In this document: in pieces, positions 14,601-24,855 of the stretch
Layout: every line of letters begins with the position of its first letter
Position numbering within the stretch: the stretch's first letter is position 1
Origin: Tubulanus polymorphus
Lineage: Eukaryota > Nemertea > Palaeonemertea > Tubulaniformes > Tubulanidae
DNA: 64,000 nucleotides
Direction of reading: 5' to 3'
Assembly (NCBI RefSeq): GCF_964204645.1
Contig: NC_134029.1
Location: 18,058,450 to 18,122,449, forward strand
The notes under the pieces: generated by a model
What the model was told of the DNA's origin: nothing
The model's input: the letters and a program-made list of their open reading frames with translations, nothing else
The model's database searches: none
Translations under genes and position numbers: made by a program

Positions 14601-17600
14601 ACATTCAAATGATGGGAAAAACTAACTAAGAAAACTAACTTATTGCAAATCATAAGATCAAAACTTAAGACAGAAATATTGATAAAAACATTTTTTCTTT
14701 ACTTGAAAGATTCTGATGGATACGTTTTGGATGATATTTTGAAAAAATCAAATATGATTTTGATGGATTTCCAGGCAGCGGATCCATACATCTACTTCAA
14801 GTTACAAAAAAGTCACATTTGGTGGTTATTCTATATCCAATTACGACCTATGTGCACAATACATGTGACGTCTGCGTGTTGACACATACTGACGACTAGG
14901 AATATCCATCATAGAAACTTTGTTTTTGATTTTAATAACAGCCCATTTTGTAATACATTTCTAAATCTTCAGTGCAGCTTCGTTTCTCTTACAGTATTAG
15001 ATTGAGTTTATTGCATTTGTCTTGAATATTTGCTGAATATCGAATTTCATATTTTGCTTGTTTGAAATAGGTCGGGGTGGCAGTGACGGGTGTAAGGTTC
15101 CGATGAAAATAGACTCGTTACAAGGACAGGGAGTCTGTAAAGTAGAATGCGGATCTCAGTTCTCGGTGGCTCTCACTAAAGCAGGAATTGTTTACACGTG
15201 GTAAGTAATAGCCTAATATCTATTTCATTTCATATGCCCAGAAGTTGGATGCAATAAAATGGATGTATTTTGAATAAGTGTAAAACTGGCCAGAACAAAT
15301 GGAAATTTGAGCTAGATAATTGATATTTAATCAGCTTTATACGGTATCGACAGGCTTGTCAATAAGCTATTTTTTAAAATTTCTCAAGTTGAAATACTTA
15401 CTGTACAGGCTTACTACGGTATACCTAAATATGAACGATATAAACTGTCCCCCATAGGAAAATTATTCCAATGTAAAATTAATTAGGCTTAGTGTCTGCT
15501 ACAAAAATATCTTTTTTTGAAGTCTGCTTAATCTTGAAAAATTGCTCATACCTGTTAGTAAACGTGTATAAATTTAGCTATCAAAAATCAAAATTTATAA
15601 ACATATATTATGAATATGAATCTCTATGGTCTCAAACAAATAAATGAATAAATGATTAAATACGTTAATATGCCTACTAACTGAAATTATTCATAAAACA
15701 TCATAATCACTGTGTACTGTATAATTAAGCTTGTGTACCTATTGATGTCTTATCTATATATTTGTCATTGATATTTCAGGGGTAAAGGTGATTATCATCG
15801 TTTAGGTCATGGAACTGATGATCATGTCCGTCGTCCTCGTCGAGTCACGGCACTGGTTGGTAAAAAAGTCATATCAATAGCGTGCGGATCATTACATTGT
15901 GTCGCTTGTACTGATCAAGGTTAGTAGTTCACCTGTTCAGATGGATACGTCATTTTCGATAAATACAGCAGTCTACGAAGAAATTGATAGAAATGACCAG
16001 CCAAACACCGCTGCGCGTATCATTGCAGGGTTCACGGTGGCAGGATGAGTTTCTTAGTTGATAGTTTCTTCTAAGAAGAAAAAAGGAAACTCTGCCATAG
16101 ATTGTGTTCACTAGGTTGAGGGGATTATTTAAATGAGAAAGAGCCATTGAAAAAGAGACTTTGAACTTGCGAATCTTGATTAAAAAATCCAGTAGTGAGA
16201 CATACTGAAAAGCTGCAACCACTTGTCCACTGTTGGCATAGCATTGTTTATTCATGTGTAATATATTGTATCATGTCACTTGATAACTATAGGATTTATT
16301 CAGAGAATATATTATGCACATTTTACCTTGTCCAAGTAATAGGTATATATTAGCTACCTGTTATAAGTAAATGTCTGTTTTGTATGTAAAGGTGAAGTTT
16401 TCACTTGGGGAGATAATGATGAAGGGCAGCTAGGAGATGGTACCACTAACGCTATACAAAGACCAAGACTTGTAGCTGCTTTACAAGGTAAATGAAATTT
16501 ATTCAATATCTCTACATTGTGGTTTGATCACTATAATTTTTTCAGAGGTTTAAGCAATTTAAGCTTACATGAAAATTACAAACTTATTTTCAAGTTTAAT
16601 CTGTGGTATTTCGATTTCAGGCAAAAAGATAAATCGTGTGGCTTGCGGTTCGGCGCACAGTTTAGCTTGGTCGACCAATAAACCAGTGAATGCTGGTAAA
16701 CTTCCCACATCTATACCTATGGAGTATAATCACCTGCAAAACATTGCTATTCCGATGTTACGCAATCGCCTCGTGTTGTTGCATCATTTCTCCGATCTAT
16801 TTTGTCCGTCAATACCGATGTTTGATCTCAGCGAGGAACCAGTCCATTCGAGCGGCAGCAGTATACACGGTCGTAGCGTCGGTCCCGATTCACTTCGAGG
16901 TTTACTCGTGTCTTCAGCTAAAGTGAGTTTCTTGAAATTGAAAATGTTCGTTGACCTCGGAAATACGTATGCCCGGCACTGAAAAATAGAGATGATTGGT
17001 GAAACAATACCTTTATTTATTTCTAGGAAGCTGCATTCCGTAAAGTAGTACAAGCTACAATGGTTCGCGATCGTCAACACGGTCCCGTTATTGAGCTCAA
17101 TCGAATTCAGGTAATTGTCCTGTCATACTGCGTCTGCTACTGTTCATAGTATTTACTACTATGAGCTATCTCATAATTGGTGCTTGATGTTTTCATGGAC
17201 ATATAATACAGTGGAACCTCGTTTTAACAACCTCGGATATAACGATTTATTGGTTATTGTGGTCCACTTTGTTATCCTGTTCAAATGACGTCATATTGTC
17301 TCCTAGGTCAGTCAAATTCTTACCGTTCAGTTTTCTCCGTAACAACATAATGTCTACACTTCTCGCAGTATACAACTTATTTGTACTATTGAATGTTAGA
17401 TCAAGTTGATTGCGCTGTCCAATATTTCCGTCATTTGATGTAAAAAATTGACAGAGATTATGGCTTTGGCTAGACTATGGCACATATTGACGACACTGTG
17501 CAACATGGGCATATATTCATGATACAAATCGTGCATTCAAGCGCGCCGAATTTTGAGAAAGGGCCTCGTTAAAATTTACATCAGGTTTTTCTCGAAAATC

Positions 17601-20600
17601 TGAACGCAAAGCTGTCGGGTTTAAAAAGTCAATCAGAAAGCATTGTCTCCTCTATGATTGGCTTAGCCGCATAAGTCATCAGGTGTTCACGTGATTCCGC
17701 GGTATCGAGGACTGTTTTATTTGCGGGTTTAATTTTAAGATTCAAAATTGTATTTCAAGACCAATTCCTGTGATACACCATTAGTCAATTTGGTTTTTGA
17801 GAGGAAGTTTAATTTGCACTTCTGAATACTTGACAATTGTTTGGGGAAAATAGCTTTTGCTCAAATCAGATAAATGACCTTGATATGCAAATTAGCCATG
17901 TGCACAAATTGCAAATTCAATAAAATTGTATTCCGCAAAGATATCAAATCCAAGTCAATTTTACTTCATTGAGCAAAAAATTCAAATTCATCGAATTCCA
18001 TTCAATTTTATTCTACATTCAAATGTATTCACTAGAAGATCGGTAAAGATTGATCTGAGGTATTCGTTTGTGCCAGCCCCATGCAGTGTCTCTGTTAGTA
18101 CTGTTACTTATATAACACAGCCAGTCTAATGAAAACTTTGTCATTCAAACCTACCAGGGCAGGAAAACCGACCACACGTTTGAGGTTTTCTAGTAACAAG
18201 CCTAGAATTTCATCCCAGATTTTATACTGGATATAACGAACTATCGGTTAAAACTAAACGATTTTGCCGGTGAAGTTTGTTGCAATGAGGTTCCACTGTA
18301 GAGCTCTATGCATTGTATACCCGCTAATACTATCTGGATCAACTGCCATTATCACCACTATGAGATATCTAATCCTAGCCATCTCTTCTAATAAGCTGCA
18401 TGATACATTTCCAATCTGGAAGCATTTGAAATGACATGGTTTCATTTTCCACTTCATTCTTTTGAATTCACTGCCAATCACAACTGTTCAATTCGTTGTA
18501 TTACCATGGGAAGGAGAATTCTGATAGCGAATGTATTAGGCATCGCCATACATATTTTGATTTCCTCTAAAAAACTGTTTGATGACCATTTTCTTATCAC
18601 TATTAGGTAAAAAGATCTCGTAGTAAAGGAGGATTCGCCGGTCCGGATGGCACTAAATCGGTTTTTGGTCAGATTTGTTCGAAGATGTCTGTATTCGGTA
18701 GTGACAGTCTCATGTTACCTCACAGAGTTTGGAAAGTGAAATTTGTAGGTAAGGAATCTTCGGCCGTGACTCCAATTAAAGCTATTGTTGAATTGTCGTT
18801 TCTAGTGTCTGAGATTGTGGTATAATAATGTATGTTCTGTTTTTAGGCGAAAGTGTGGATGATTGCGGTGGAGGTTACAGTGAATCTATTGCTGAGATGT
18901 GCGATGAACTGCAGAACGGGTCGACACCTTTACTGATAGTCACGCCAAATGGACGCGATGAATCTGGTGCCAACAGAGACTGCTTCCTTCTAAATCCGAA
19001 CCTTAAGCAATCCATTCACAAAAACATGTTTCCATATCTTGGTAAGATTCTGATGAGACCTGTCATTCGCTAATTATTATCAAATTGAATTGCATTTAAC
19101 AGCTAAGCCCTAGAAGCCATAAAAACGTCTGGTTAAAAAATCGAAAGTATTCATCTTGGAATCTTTAAAAGTGATCATAATAATGCATTAATTTGATTTG
19201 TGTAGGTGTATTACTGGGTATCGCTATTAGAACAGGCAGCCCGTTGAGTCTTAATCTTGCTGAACCTGTTTGGAAAATGTTAGCTGGAATGCCAATGTCG
19301 GTCAGCGATCTTACTGAAGTTGATAAGGATTATGTACCAGGTAAATTTTAATCATTTTTTATAATCAAAAGAACTGAGCTAAGTTTCACGATTAAGCAAT
19401 TATTAAACATAGGTGTTCTGACTGACCTCGTAACTTGCGTGTATAATCCACAATCAATAGGTGATGAGTTCAGGCCTCTGTTTTGTTTAAAACGGTTGAT
19501 ATTACCCAGTAACCGAATAACTATAGTAGCGATAACAGTGAAAACCTCATTTTCTAAAAAGTAATAACAGTATATTGACAATCTGTAGTTTTATTCATTT
19601 GATTCACTTTTATTTCAACTGATGACAGGATATGATCCCGAAAACGTTTGTGTCAATAAACTGTTATTACTCCTTACAAAATGTGGTTTTTATTGTTATC
19701 GCTTCTATGTATATTAGGATACTTGATTTTTCAGTCTAAGAAATATCCAGTAACTAGATTCTGATGCATCAACTTTATTGTAATGAAAACATTGAGTACC
19801 GAACTGGTATAATAGATTTCAATTTTTTTTAAAGTATTTCACTTATTACGGGAACAGTCAATTTACTGACTTAAATCAGTTCTGAGTTGAGTGCTTTAAA
19901 GTGTTATATATTTTTTTATGTATCGTATAGGTTTAATGTGTATAAAGGATATGGATGATGAAGCTTTGCGCAGTGCTGATATGCCGTTCAGTACTCCTAG
20001 TTCCGCCGCTACTGAAGTTCAGTTGTCTTCTAAATATACAAGGATCACTCCGGAGAATAGACATGAGTACGTCAGACTGGCTTTAAACTACAGGTATGTA
20101 ATTAGAACATTAGACAAAGTGCCCATTAATAATTAAGAAATATAGAAAGAATTTGGCCATCTTTCAATTACGTATCACGAGCAGGTTGGATAATTTTTCA
20201 CTTCTGGGGGAGAGGATGCAAGATTTACAACTACTAAATAAAACTCTGTTAAAGCCTCCTCCAATTTGCTTCGGATTCGGCTTCTAGGGCCACAGTTGCT
20301 CCCATGTCAAGTGTAACAATAAGAACTGCATTGTTACAGTAGTAGTAATACACGTACATGCATTTCAGTGAGTTCAGTAGCCCAGTAACTGAAATTCCAT
20401 AGTATTCATACAATTAATATATCCAGTATCTTTTTTCAGTAACAACCCCCAGTCTTAGCATGACCATTTGATTTCATTTGTAGATTACAAGAATTTGATG
20501 ATCAAGTGAGATGGGTGAGAGAGGGTATGGCTAAAGTAGTTCCGGTACCTTTACTCTCACTGTTTACTGGATATGAACTAGAAACAATGGTAGATATCAT

Positions 20601-22761
20601 CAAAATTCAGTGCCAAGTAATCATAAGTAATTGATATCTCATTCGATGGTTGATGTCGCAATTTTAGGTGTGTGGTAGTCCAGATATCCCGTTGAACTTG
20701 TTGAAGTCGGTCGCCACATATAAAGGAATCGATGTCAATGCAGCTTTAGTTCAGTGGTTCTGGGAGGTGATGGAAGAGTTCAGTAACGAAGAGCGTTCGT
20801 TATTCCTACGATTTGTCTGGGGACGAACTCGATTGCCACGTACCATCGCCGATTTTAGAGGGCGCGATTTTGTACTTCAGGTAAAACAACTGGAAACACC
20901 TTTGTTTATAGAAAATAATATTTCTTCGAGATTCCATAATCTCTTTAAGATGATAAGATAAAAACCCATTATGTACAAATAAAAGAATTTTGAAATCGAG
21001 AATTTATTCATTCAAACAGTCTAAAATATAAAATTCACGACGTTTCGATCTCACCCTAGAGATCATCGTCAATAAAATCTCGATTTTAAAATTCTTTTAT
21101 TTGTACATAATGGATTTTTATCTCATCATCCGTTCACCACGTTTGAGTGTGGTTATCGCACTGTCTCTTAAAGATTTCTAGATAAAGCAATAAACCTACC
21201 GTATGTGCTTATAACTGATTAATTATATGTCTAAGAAATTGATAAACTATAAGCTATGTAATTGTAATGTAGTTCATCTAGTTCATGGTCCGTCCTCGCT
21301 GTTCAGTCAAATTCACTGTCTCGAGCTCTGGATGTGTCAACTTCTTCATAACAATTTGTTAAATATTTCATGTAATAAGAAATTTTAGGAAATTTCTGAC
21401 GCGAGAAATTCACAAAACATGAACAAATCCATAGACCTGGCAACAGTGCAACTTTTCTTATGAGCACAAATGTGCTATTCGATGAAATACGATTCTCTAT
21501 GACACCTAATCCTTATAATGCTTTGTTTTTCTTGGTCCCTATTGTGGTGTTAACATCGTTAAGTCGTTGGATTTACCATAGATTCACTTATATCGTATTA
21601 TTTCCCAGGTCCCGATTTTTTCCTTCTATTGGGCCTTAAAAAAACCTCGAATATACCGTATTTTTTATAACGTGGATCGCTTATATCGTATAAATTATTT
21701 TGTCCCAATTAGTCAAATCAACTTTATTATCCTCGGATATAATGTATTGCAAAAATTAAAAAATGAGAAAAAATACAACTGATAAAAACGAAAGTGTTAA
21801 TACAGTGCAATAGTCCTAATACTGTATATACGAACACGTGCCATGTCTGAGTTATTGATAGTTTCCATGACAGCACTTGCATACATGTATAGGCATATCA
21901 TAGCCTTACACAATACGCTGAAGTCAGTAGCGCGTGTTTTAAAGCAGCATGATGCCTTCTAAAAGAAAGGTGATTAGTTATCAAGAGAAGTATGATATTA
22001 TTTAAGGAGGCAAATATTACGGTAATTATTTCTTCTCCGATTATTCAACACATTGAAGTCTTTTATGCACACCATAGGCATGCATGGTTTTAAATGACAT
22101 TCGGCTATAACGAAGTTTCTACGGTATATACGTATACCGTATTTTGGTTATAACGTAGAGATTATCTGGTCCCGACTGCTTCGTTACATCCGAGGTAGAC
22201 TGAACCACAATAGGGACCAAGAAAACACCAGACTAGTTCTATTGGTCTACTGGCATGTTTGGTTCCTACGTACGACTCGGGGTTTGATCCCCGGCGAATG
22301 CTCGTAATTTCACTGTCACTACCGTGATCGTTACATTGGTGGAGAGCTCAAATTGATCTCAGTAATACCTCATCATCCTGCATTCGCGACTGTATAAATG
22401 ATTAATTTTGAAAACCATTGATCAACTGGCCTTCATGGTTACAGTGATGACATCTTAATTTTTTTTTTCATTTCAGGTATTAGAGAAGTACAATCCTCCC
22501 GACGACTTCCTTCCGGAGAGTTATACGTGTTTCTTCTTGTTGAAAATGCCGCGTTATTCGTGTAAAGAAGTGCTACGCGACAAACTGAAATACGCGATAC
22601 ATTTCTGTAAATCGATCGACACCGACGACTACGCTCGCATCGCGCTCAGCGGGGACGCCATCGACGACGATACGACCGGGGACGATACGGACAGCGAACT
22701 GCCCGCATTTGCGGACGGGGATTCAGACGTCGTAATCGTCGATGATTCAGATGTTGAATGA
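136..22761 (+). CDS. HERC2: HERC2 E3 ubiquitin-protein ligase, 3' part of gene (25 exons, 5' part outside window)
   Basis: HERC2 is a very large HECT-type ubiquitin ligase acting in DNA-damage signalling, centrosome and protein-quality pathways (family knowledge). Exons read by eye: 136-316, 627-824, 976-1086, 1636-1983, 2088-2195, 3591-3881, 4111-4247, 4854-4979, 11375-11646, 12220-12418, 12948-13162, 13697-13874, 14351-14474, 15071-15200, 15780-15919, 16392-16487, 16621-16922, 17027-17110, 18607-18748, 18847-19041, 19206-19340, 19931-20093, 20484-20589, 20668-20880 and 22477-22761. All have GT/AG borders and join in frame to about 1,490 codons ending in TGA, matching the last third of a family of about 4,800 residues. 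No internal stop or frameshift was seen, so the gene looks functional despite the transposons in its introns. The first exon here is internal; the start codon lies upstream of the window. Confidence 0.95.
317..1635. other. HERC2 introns (317-626, 825-975, 1087-1635) with a repeat fragment
   Basis: These are non-coding. A repeat-like patch at about 1,206-1,310 starts GGTGGCCACTGACC and continues as A-rich sequence with AACTCAGGGAATTTGT. It resembles the longer element in the intron at 4,248-4,853. Nothing else is recognised. Confidence 0.6.
2196..3590. other. HERC2 intron, 1.4 kb, no gene seen
   Basis: AT-rich intron between exons with GT and AG borders. Short open frames on either strand show no domain and no codon structure. 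I recognise no repeat family in it. Confidence 0.6.
4520..4809. mobile_element. Short inverted-repeat element (MITE-like) in a HERC2 intron
   Basis: The left side carries GGCCACTGACCTGGGAAACTC and the right end AAAGTGGCCACCC. GGCCACT and AGTGGCC are complementary, so the ends form a short terminal inverted repeat around about 290 bp of non-coding sequence containing AAACTCAGGGAATTTG twice. A second fragment lies near 1,206-1,310. The class is unclear (hAT-like ends are possible). Confidence 0.45.
5109..5252 (+). repeat. DIRS left inverted terminal repeat
   Basis: From about 5,150 to 5,252 this is the reverse complement of 10,793-10,895 with very few differences. The outermost part (ATATTTCCGTCGAGTACTG) differs from the right end but is copied in the internal complementary region. 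Confidence 0.88.
5448..7442 (+). pseudogene. DIRS gag-like gene, broken in three places
   Basis: Starts at the ATG of [14 protein letters not shown]. An N-terminal Cys knuckle C-x2-C-x7-C-x5-C-x2-C followed by VVWSEDLW is typical of DIRS/PAT gag proteins. A TGA near 5,655 interrupts the frame and reading resumes in the same frame. A frameshift near 5,990 leads into an Arg/Ser-rich stretch ([16 protein letters not shown], then [12 protein letters not shown]). A second frameshift near 6,900 leads to the last block, [15 protein letters not shown] through [10 protein letters not shown], ending at the TGA near 7,442. Gag proteins package element RNA. The RS-rich segment resembles host splicing-factor RS domains and could mediate nuclear import or RNA binding (inference). 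Confidence 0.75.
7455..9317 (+). pseudogene. DIRS reverse transcriptase-RNase H, decayed
   Basis: The RT domain shows [32 protein letters not shown] and LPFGLSTA. At the catalytic motif the frame reads YLNDWLIV (Asn codon 8,052-8,054) where DIRS RTs have YLDD, so one metal-binding Asp is lost. RNase H follows with [30 protein letters not shown] and VMADALSRR. Near 9,010 the frame shifts: the natural continuation [16 protein letters not shown] lies in the frame of 8,941-9,468. The ORF overlaps the end of gag, as in other DIRS elements. The long overlapping frame at 7,439-9,121 is a non-coding shadow. Confidence 0.85.
9321..10379 (+). CDS. DIRS tyrosine recombinase, open frame intact
   Basis: The frame of about 352 codons has an N-terminal SAM-like part ([16 protein letters not shown]) and a catalytic core. 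Catalytic residues are Arg I in [11 protein letters not shown], the His-x-x-Arg box in [11 protein letters not shown], and the nucleophilic Tyr in FTSFYLRDV. The YR inserts the circular DNA copy into the genome. The first codon of this frame is TTG at 9,321, so the protein probably starts upstream by overlap with the RT frame or at a later ATG. It is the best-preserved DIRS gene here. Because RT is dead, it could only act in trans. Confidence 0.85.
   Translation: MSASGFSEQAASFIAGSKRPSTSTIYNAKWSHFVDWCAAGEIDPCSPSVAQLADFLLHLFVVKGLQVITIKGYHSAISHTLRASGWPNVAGDHRISQLVAGFSISRPRVTRTVPPWDLSVILKKLMEAPFEPLSAASFANLSKKTVFLLFLACLARRSEIHVLSVRQGHIVFGPANDFVSLRPALEFLAKNQRPGSVGRQWRIEALKHRVEPGIPDRTLCPVQALCFYLDRSASRRGSRERLFIPLLDHLKGDISRDTVARWVSSLIKDILLKENLSSEGVVSHQVRSMATSCAAFSGAPLEEVCRAAFWNSPSTFTSFYLRDVSGQLGSLASLGPVVMAQGVRSFRSNPLV
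10638..10735 (+). repeat. DIRS internal complementary region
   Basis: The first half (AACCATAGGAAAGGGTACAG onward) is the reverse complement of the left outer end at 5,109-5,155. The second half (GGAACTAAAATTTGTATTTC onward) is the reverse complement of the right outer end at 10,898-10,954. The two outer ends meet near TATTACAA at about 10,676-10,683. In the DIRS model this segment templates joining of the two ends into a circle. Confidence 0.88.
10793..10954 (+). repeat. DIRS right inverted terminal repeat
   Basis: Inverted copy of the left repeat with a longer outer end. It runs from AAGATGGCGGATTTCGCC to about CCAAAAATTGTAAT. Beyond it ordinary intron sequence continues to the acceptor at 11,374. 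Confidence 0.86.
10955..11374. other. HERC2 intron remainder after the DIRS element
   Basis: AT-rich, ending in the acceptor ATTACAG at 11,374. No gene seen. Confidence 0.6.
11729..11952. mobile_element. pogo-like MITE remnant in a HERC2 intron
   Basis: The right end is ATAACGAGGTTCCACTGT, matching the ends of the elements at 17,209 and 24,682, and the inside has GGATACAACGAACTATCCG. The left end (GTGGACCTCAAATTAG) is degraded. The rest of the intron 11,647-12,219 shows nothing. Confidence 0.5.
12220..16922 (+). CDS. HERC2: HERC2 exons for the third RCC1-like domain (seven-bladed propeller)
   Basis: Eight exons carry seven RCC1-type blades, recognisable by repeating WG...G.LG motifs: [11 protein letters not shown] (12220-12418), [13 protein letters not shown] and [12 protein letters not shown] (12948-13162), [17 protein letters not shown] (13697-13874), [10 protein letters not shown] (14351-14474, continued in 15071-15200), [12 protein letters not shown] (15780-15919) and [12 protein letters not shown] (16392-16487). 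The closing strand [14 protein letters not shown] lies in 16621-16922. Roughly one blade per exon, with borders inside blades, is usual for HERC genes. In this family RCC1-like domains bind partner proteins. Exon 16621-16922 runs on into the segment before HECT ([11 protein letters not shown]). Confidence 0.93.
12419..16391. other. HERC2 introns between RCC1-domain exons
   Basis: Introns 12,419-12,947, 13,163-13,696, 13,875-14,350, 14,475-15,070, 15,201-15,779 and 15,920-16,391 are each about 0.47-0.6 kb, AT-rich, and contain no gene or repeat I recognise. Confidence 0.6.
17027..22761 (+). CDS. HERC2: HERC2 exons for the HECT catalytic domain and acidic C-terminal tail
   Basis: Eight exons from 17027-17110 (EAAFRKVVQ) through 18607-18748, 18847-19041, 19206-19340, 19931-20093, 20484-20589, 20668-20880 and 22477-22761 encode the HECT fold. 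Landmarks are [68 protein letters not shown] and [12 protein letters not shown]. The catalytic cysteine that carries ubiquitin as a thioester lies in [17 protein letters not shown], with its codon near 22,528. The protein ends in a very acidic tail with a hydrophobic island, [13 protein letters not shown], just before the TGA at 22,759-22,761. Confidence 0.94.
17209..18298. mobile_element. pogo/Tigger-like non-autonomous element, 1.09 kb
   Basis: The left end CAGTGGAACCTCGTTTTAAC and right end CAATGAGGTTCCACTG are inverted repeats bounded by TA on both sides, the TA target duplication expected for Tc1/mariner-pogo elements. Repeated motifs GGATATAACGA lie just inside both ends. No transposase frame is present. 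It sits in the HERC2 intron 17,111-18,606. Confidence 0.75.
19341..20483. other. HERC2 introns 19,341-19,930 and 20,094-20,483
   Basis: Non-coding, AT-rich; no repeat or gene recognised. Confidence 0.6.
20949..21130. mobile_element. Foldback (long inverted repeat) element, 182 bp, in a HERC2 intron
   Basis: Two arms of about 53 bp (20,949-21,001 and 21,078-21,130) are near-perfect reverse complements, with core TTATGTACAAATAAAAG and its complement. The spacer holds a smaller hairpin, GATCTCACCCTAGAGATC, next to GACGTTTC. Read on the minus strand this resembles part of a hammerhead core. Confidence 0.75.
21524..22228. mobile_element. Inverted-repeat DNA element, 0.7 kb, in a HERC2 intron
   Basis: The left end TTCTTGGTCCCTATTGTGGT and the right end ACCACAATAGGGACCAAGAA are exact complements. 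The inside is rich in ATATCGTAT / TATAACGTAG motifs like the pogo-related repeats here. No transposase seen. Confidence 0.65.
22238..22400 (+). repeat. Possible tRNA-derived SINE fragment
   Basis: GGTTTGATCCCC near 22,275 resembles a tRNA B box, and CTGGCATGTTTGG about 35 bp upstream could be a weak A box. The sequence does not fold as a normal tRNA and is followed by unrelated sequence. Confidence 0.3.
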
Positions 22762-24681
22762 ATTTAGAATCCGTAATGCTTGCCGTAGTGCGTGTGTAAA
22801 TTTATTTCAAGTTGCCAACTCATGGAAATTTATCCATGAAACAAAGATAAAAACTCCACATGTGTATATATGATCATATGAATTAAAGTCGTTGTCATAG
22901 TATAACGTCCATTAAACAAATAATCCTGTGACAGACTAGGCGAATTTCATTGGCCAATCGATTTTTGCCAGTGTGCCAAGAGATGAGATGCAAATTTTCT
23001 AGTCAGTTCTAGAATTTTACGATCAAACAAGCTATACATTATCATCAAATTTTTAATCAGCGATTACTCATTTCGCAAAGTTTCGCCTTAACTGAATATA
23101 TTCAGTGTAAAATAAATGCTGACTCATGCAACGATTTGATGGGCAAATTTTTTTGTCTCCTGAATTCAATCACAAGCGAAATAGAAATTCACCTAGTGTG
23201 TCACAAGCTGATGATTCCTTTTCGTTATGATAATAAGCAGATTCTGTTTTAGTTGTTTATTTCCGTATATCAGGACATTCATTTTGTCGTTTATTGCGAA
23301 AAAAAATAAAATATTCATTCTGTTCCACTTGGTAGATCGTAAGACTAGCTCCAGGCAGGGTACAGCTAGCAGTTTGCCTTTGGTTGTCTGTGAACAGCTT
23401 CAAAACAAGTGTGTTAAGACGCGGATGTGAAGCTTGTACCCCATGGACTGCATGGTTATTGACATATGTCACGGGTTCTTGGCAATTGTGCCAAGAGCTA
23501 ACTGTATCCAGTGGTCATGGCGAGTACTTTGTAACCTTGATAGTATATGGATAAAACATGCACCATGGCTAAAATGATACCTTTCTCAACCCATCTAATC
23601 GTATCTAAGGCAATATCAATCCATACCGATGATTTTGTTGATCGAGCTTACATATTTCGAGCCTCAGGACCTTTGGTCCTCTAGTTTTCAAACGTGCAGG
23701 GATGCCAACTTTTCCGTTATGTCTTAAATCTCTGTAGCCTAATACCTTTACCGACCAACTTAACTTGTCTTCACCCTGAGTTCGAGTTTTAATTCTTTAT
23801 CCATCGTTCTATTAAAAAGTTTCTTTCTAGTTGTATAAATCTGCATACACAGTTCCATGGGTCTAGTTTGTACAGGTGTAGTTTGCTCTAGTGTTAGTTT
23901 GACCGTACAGAGCTCTTTAGATCAACCCCGATAAACTGCCACCGTCAACTTACGCCAGCTTTTTCTGAGAATAAAAATTTCTTTTTTTAATTAATGAGGA
24001 AAATACCCTGATGTTATTATATTATATTGTTGTTATTATTATATGATGCTATAACGCCAAAGTCACCAATGTGGGTTTTATATCGGGGTTGACATCTCCG
24101 ATTAACCTTAGATTCAACTCAGAACTGTGGAACTGAATTGTTATTTTTGGTTTCTATCTGGTCTGTTTTAAAATGCTTACTACTTATTGTGATATTACGT
24201 ACTATTAATATCTGTAATATGTAATATATTAGTTAGTCATGTGTATAGTGTAGTAAACTTTCATTGTTGGATTTTTCATAGTTGCTCAAACGATTTCTGT
24301 TTTATATGATAGGTTATCATACTTGTACATATCGAGTTTTAAATCTATCGAATCATTTCAACTGAAAACATATCGATGTCTATTTAAGTTTCGATGAAAG
24401 TACCTTAAATCGTTGTGTGTTGAACCAGTAGTTTAAAGTACGTATATCTTTTCAAGCATTCCGATACTGCAGTAACATATTAAATCATATAATTACGTGT
24501 AATGTACTACGCATGGTATTTGATGGCCAATCTTGTTGAAGCCATTTTTCGTGAAGTGTCATCCTTGAAACTTTTATTCATTTGTTCCCGATGGCTTTCT
24601 TGCTTCTCAAGTTGTCCCTGACTCGATGTGTACATCATTTGGTGCTCTAGAATCAGGAATAATTTAATAATAAGTTAGGTA
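22762..24681. other. HERC2 3' UTR and downstream sequence
   Basis: Follows the HERC2 stop. Candidate poly(A) signals are ATTAAA at about 22,883 and 22,912 and AATAAA at about 23,111. The true transcript end cannot be fixed. No further gene is visible. Confidence 0.55.
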
Positions 24682-24855
24682 CAGTGGAACTTCGTAACAA
24701 CGAACTTCATGGAACCAGAAAATATGTTCATTATAACTGATAGTTTGTTATATCCAGAGTGAAATTGATTAAATTTTCTTACTTGGGACGAAATTCTGTA
24801 TTTGTTATATCCGATGGATTGTTGAATCCGAGCTCGTTATAATAAGGTTCCACTG
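24682..24855. mobile_element. pogo-like MITE, 174 bp
   Basis: Ends CAGTGGAACTTCGTAAC and ATAATAAGGTTCCACTG are inverted repeats of the same family as 17,209-18,298. Internally TTATAACTGATAGTTTGTTA and TTGTTATATCCGATGG are similar to each other. The left flank is TA; the right flank is CA, so the duplication is imperfect. Confidence 0.7.

Noticed and set aside
22238-22320. True tRNA gene
   Set aside because: Only a B-box-like string; no acceptor stem or anticodon arm could be drawn.
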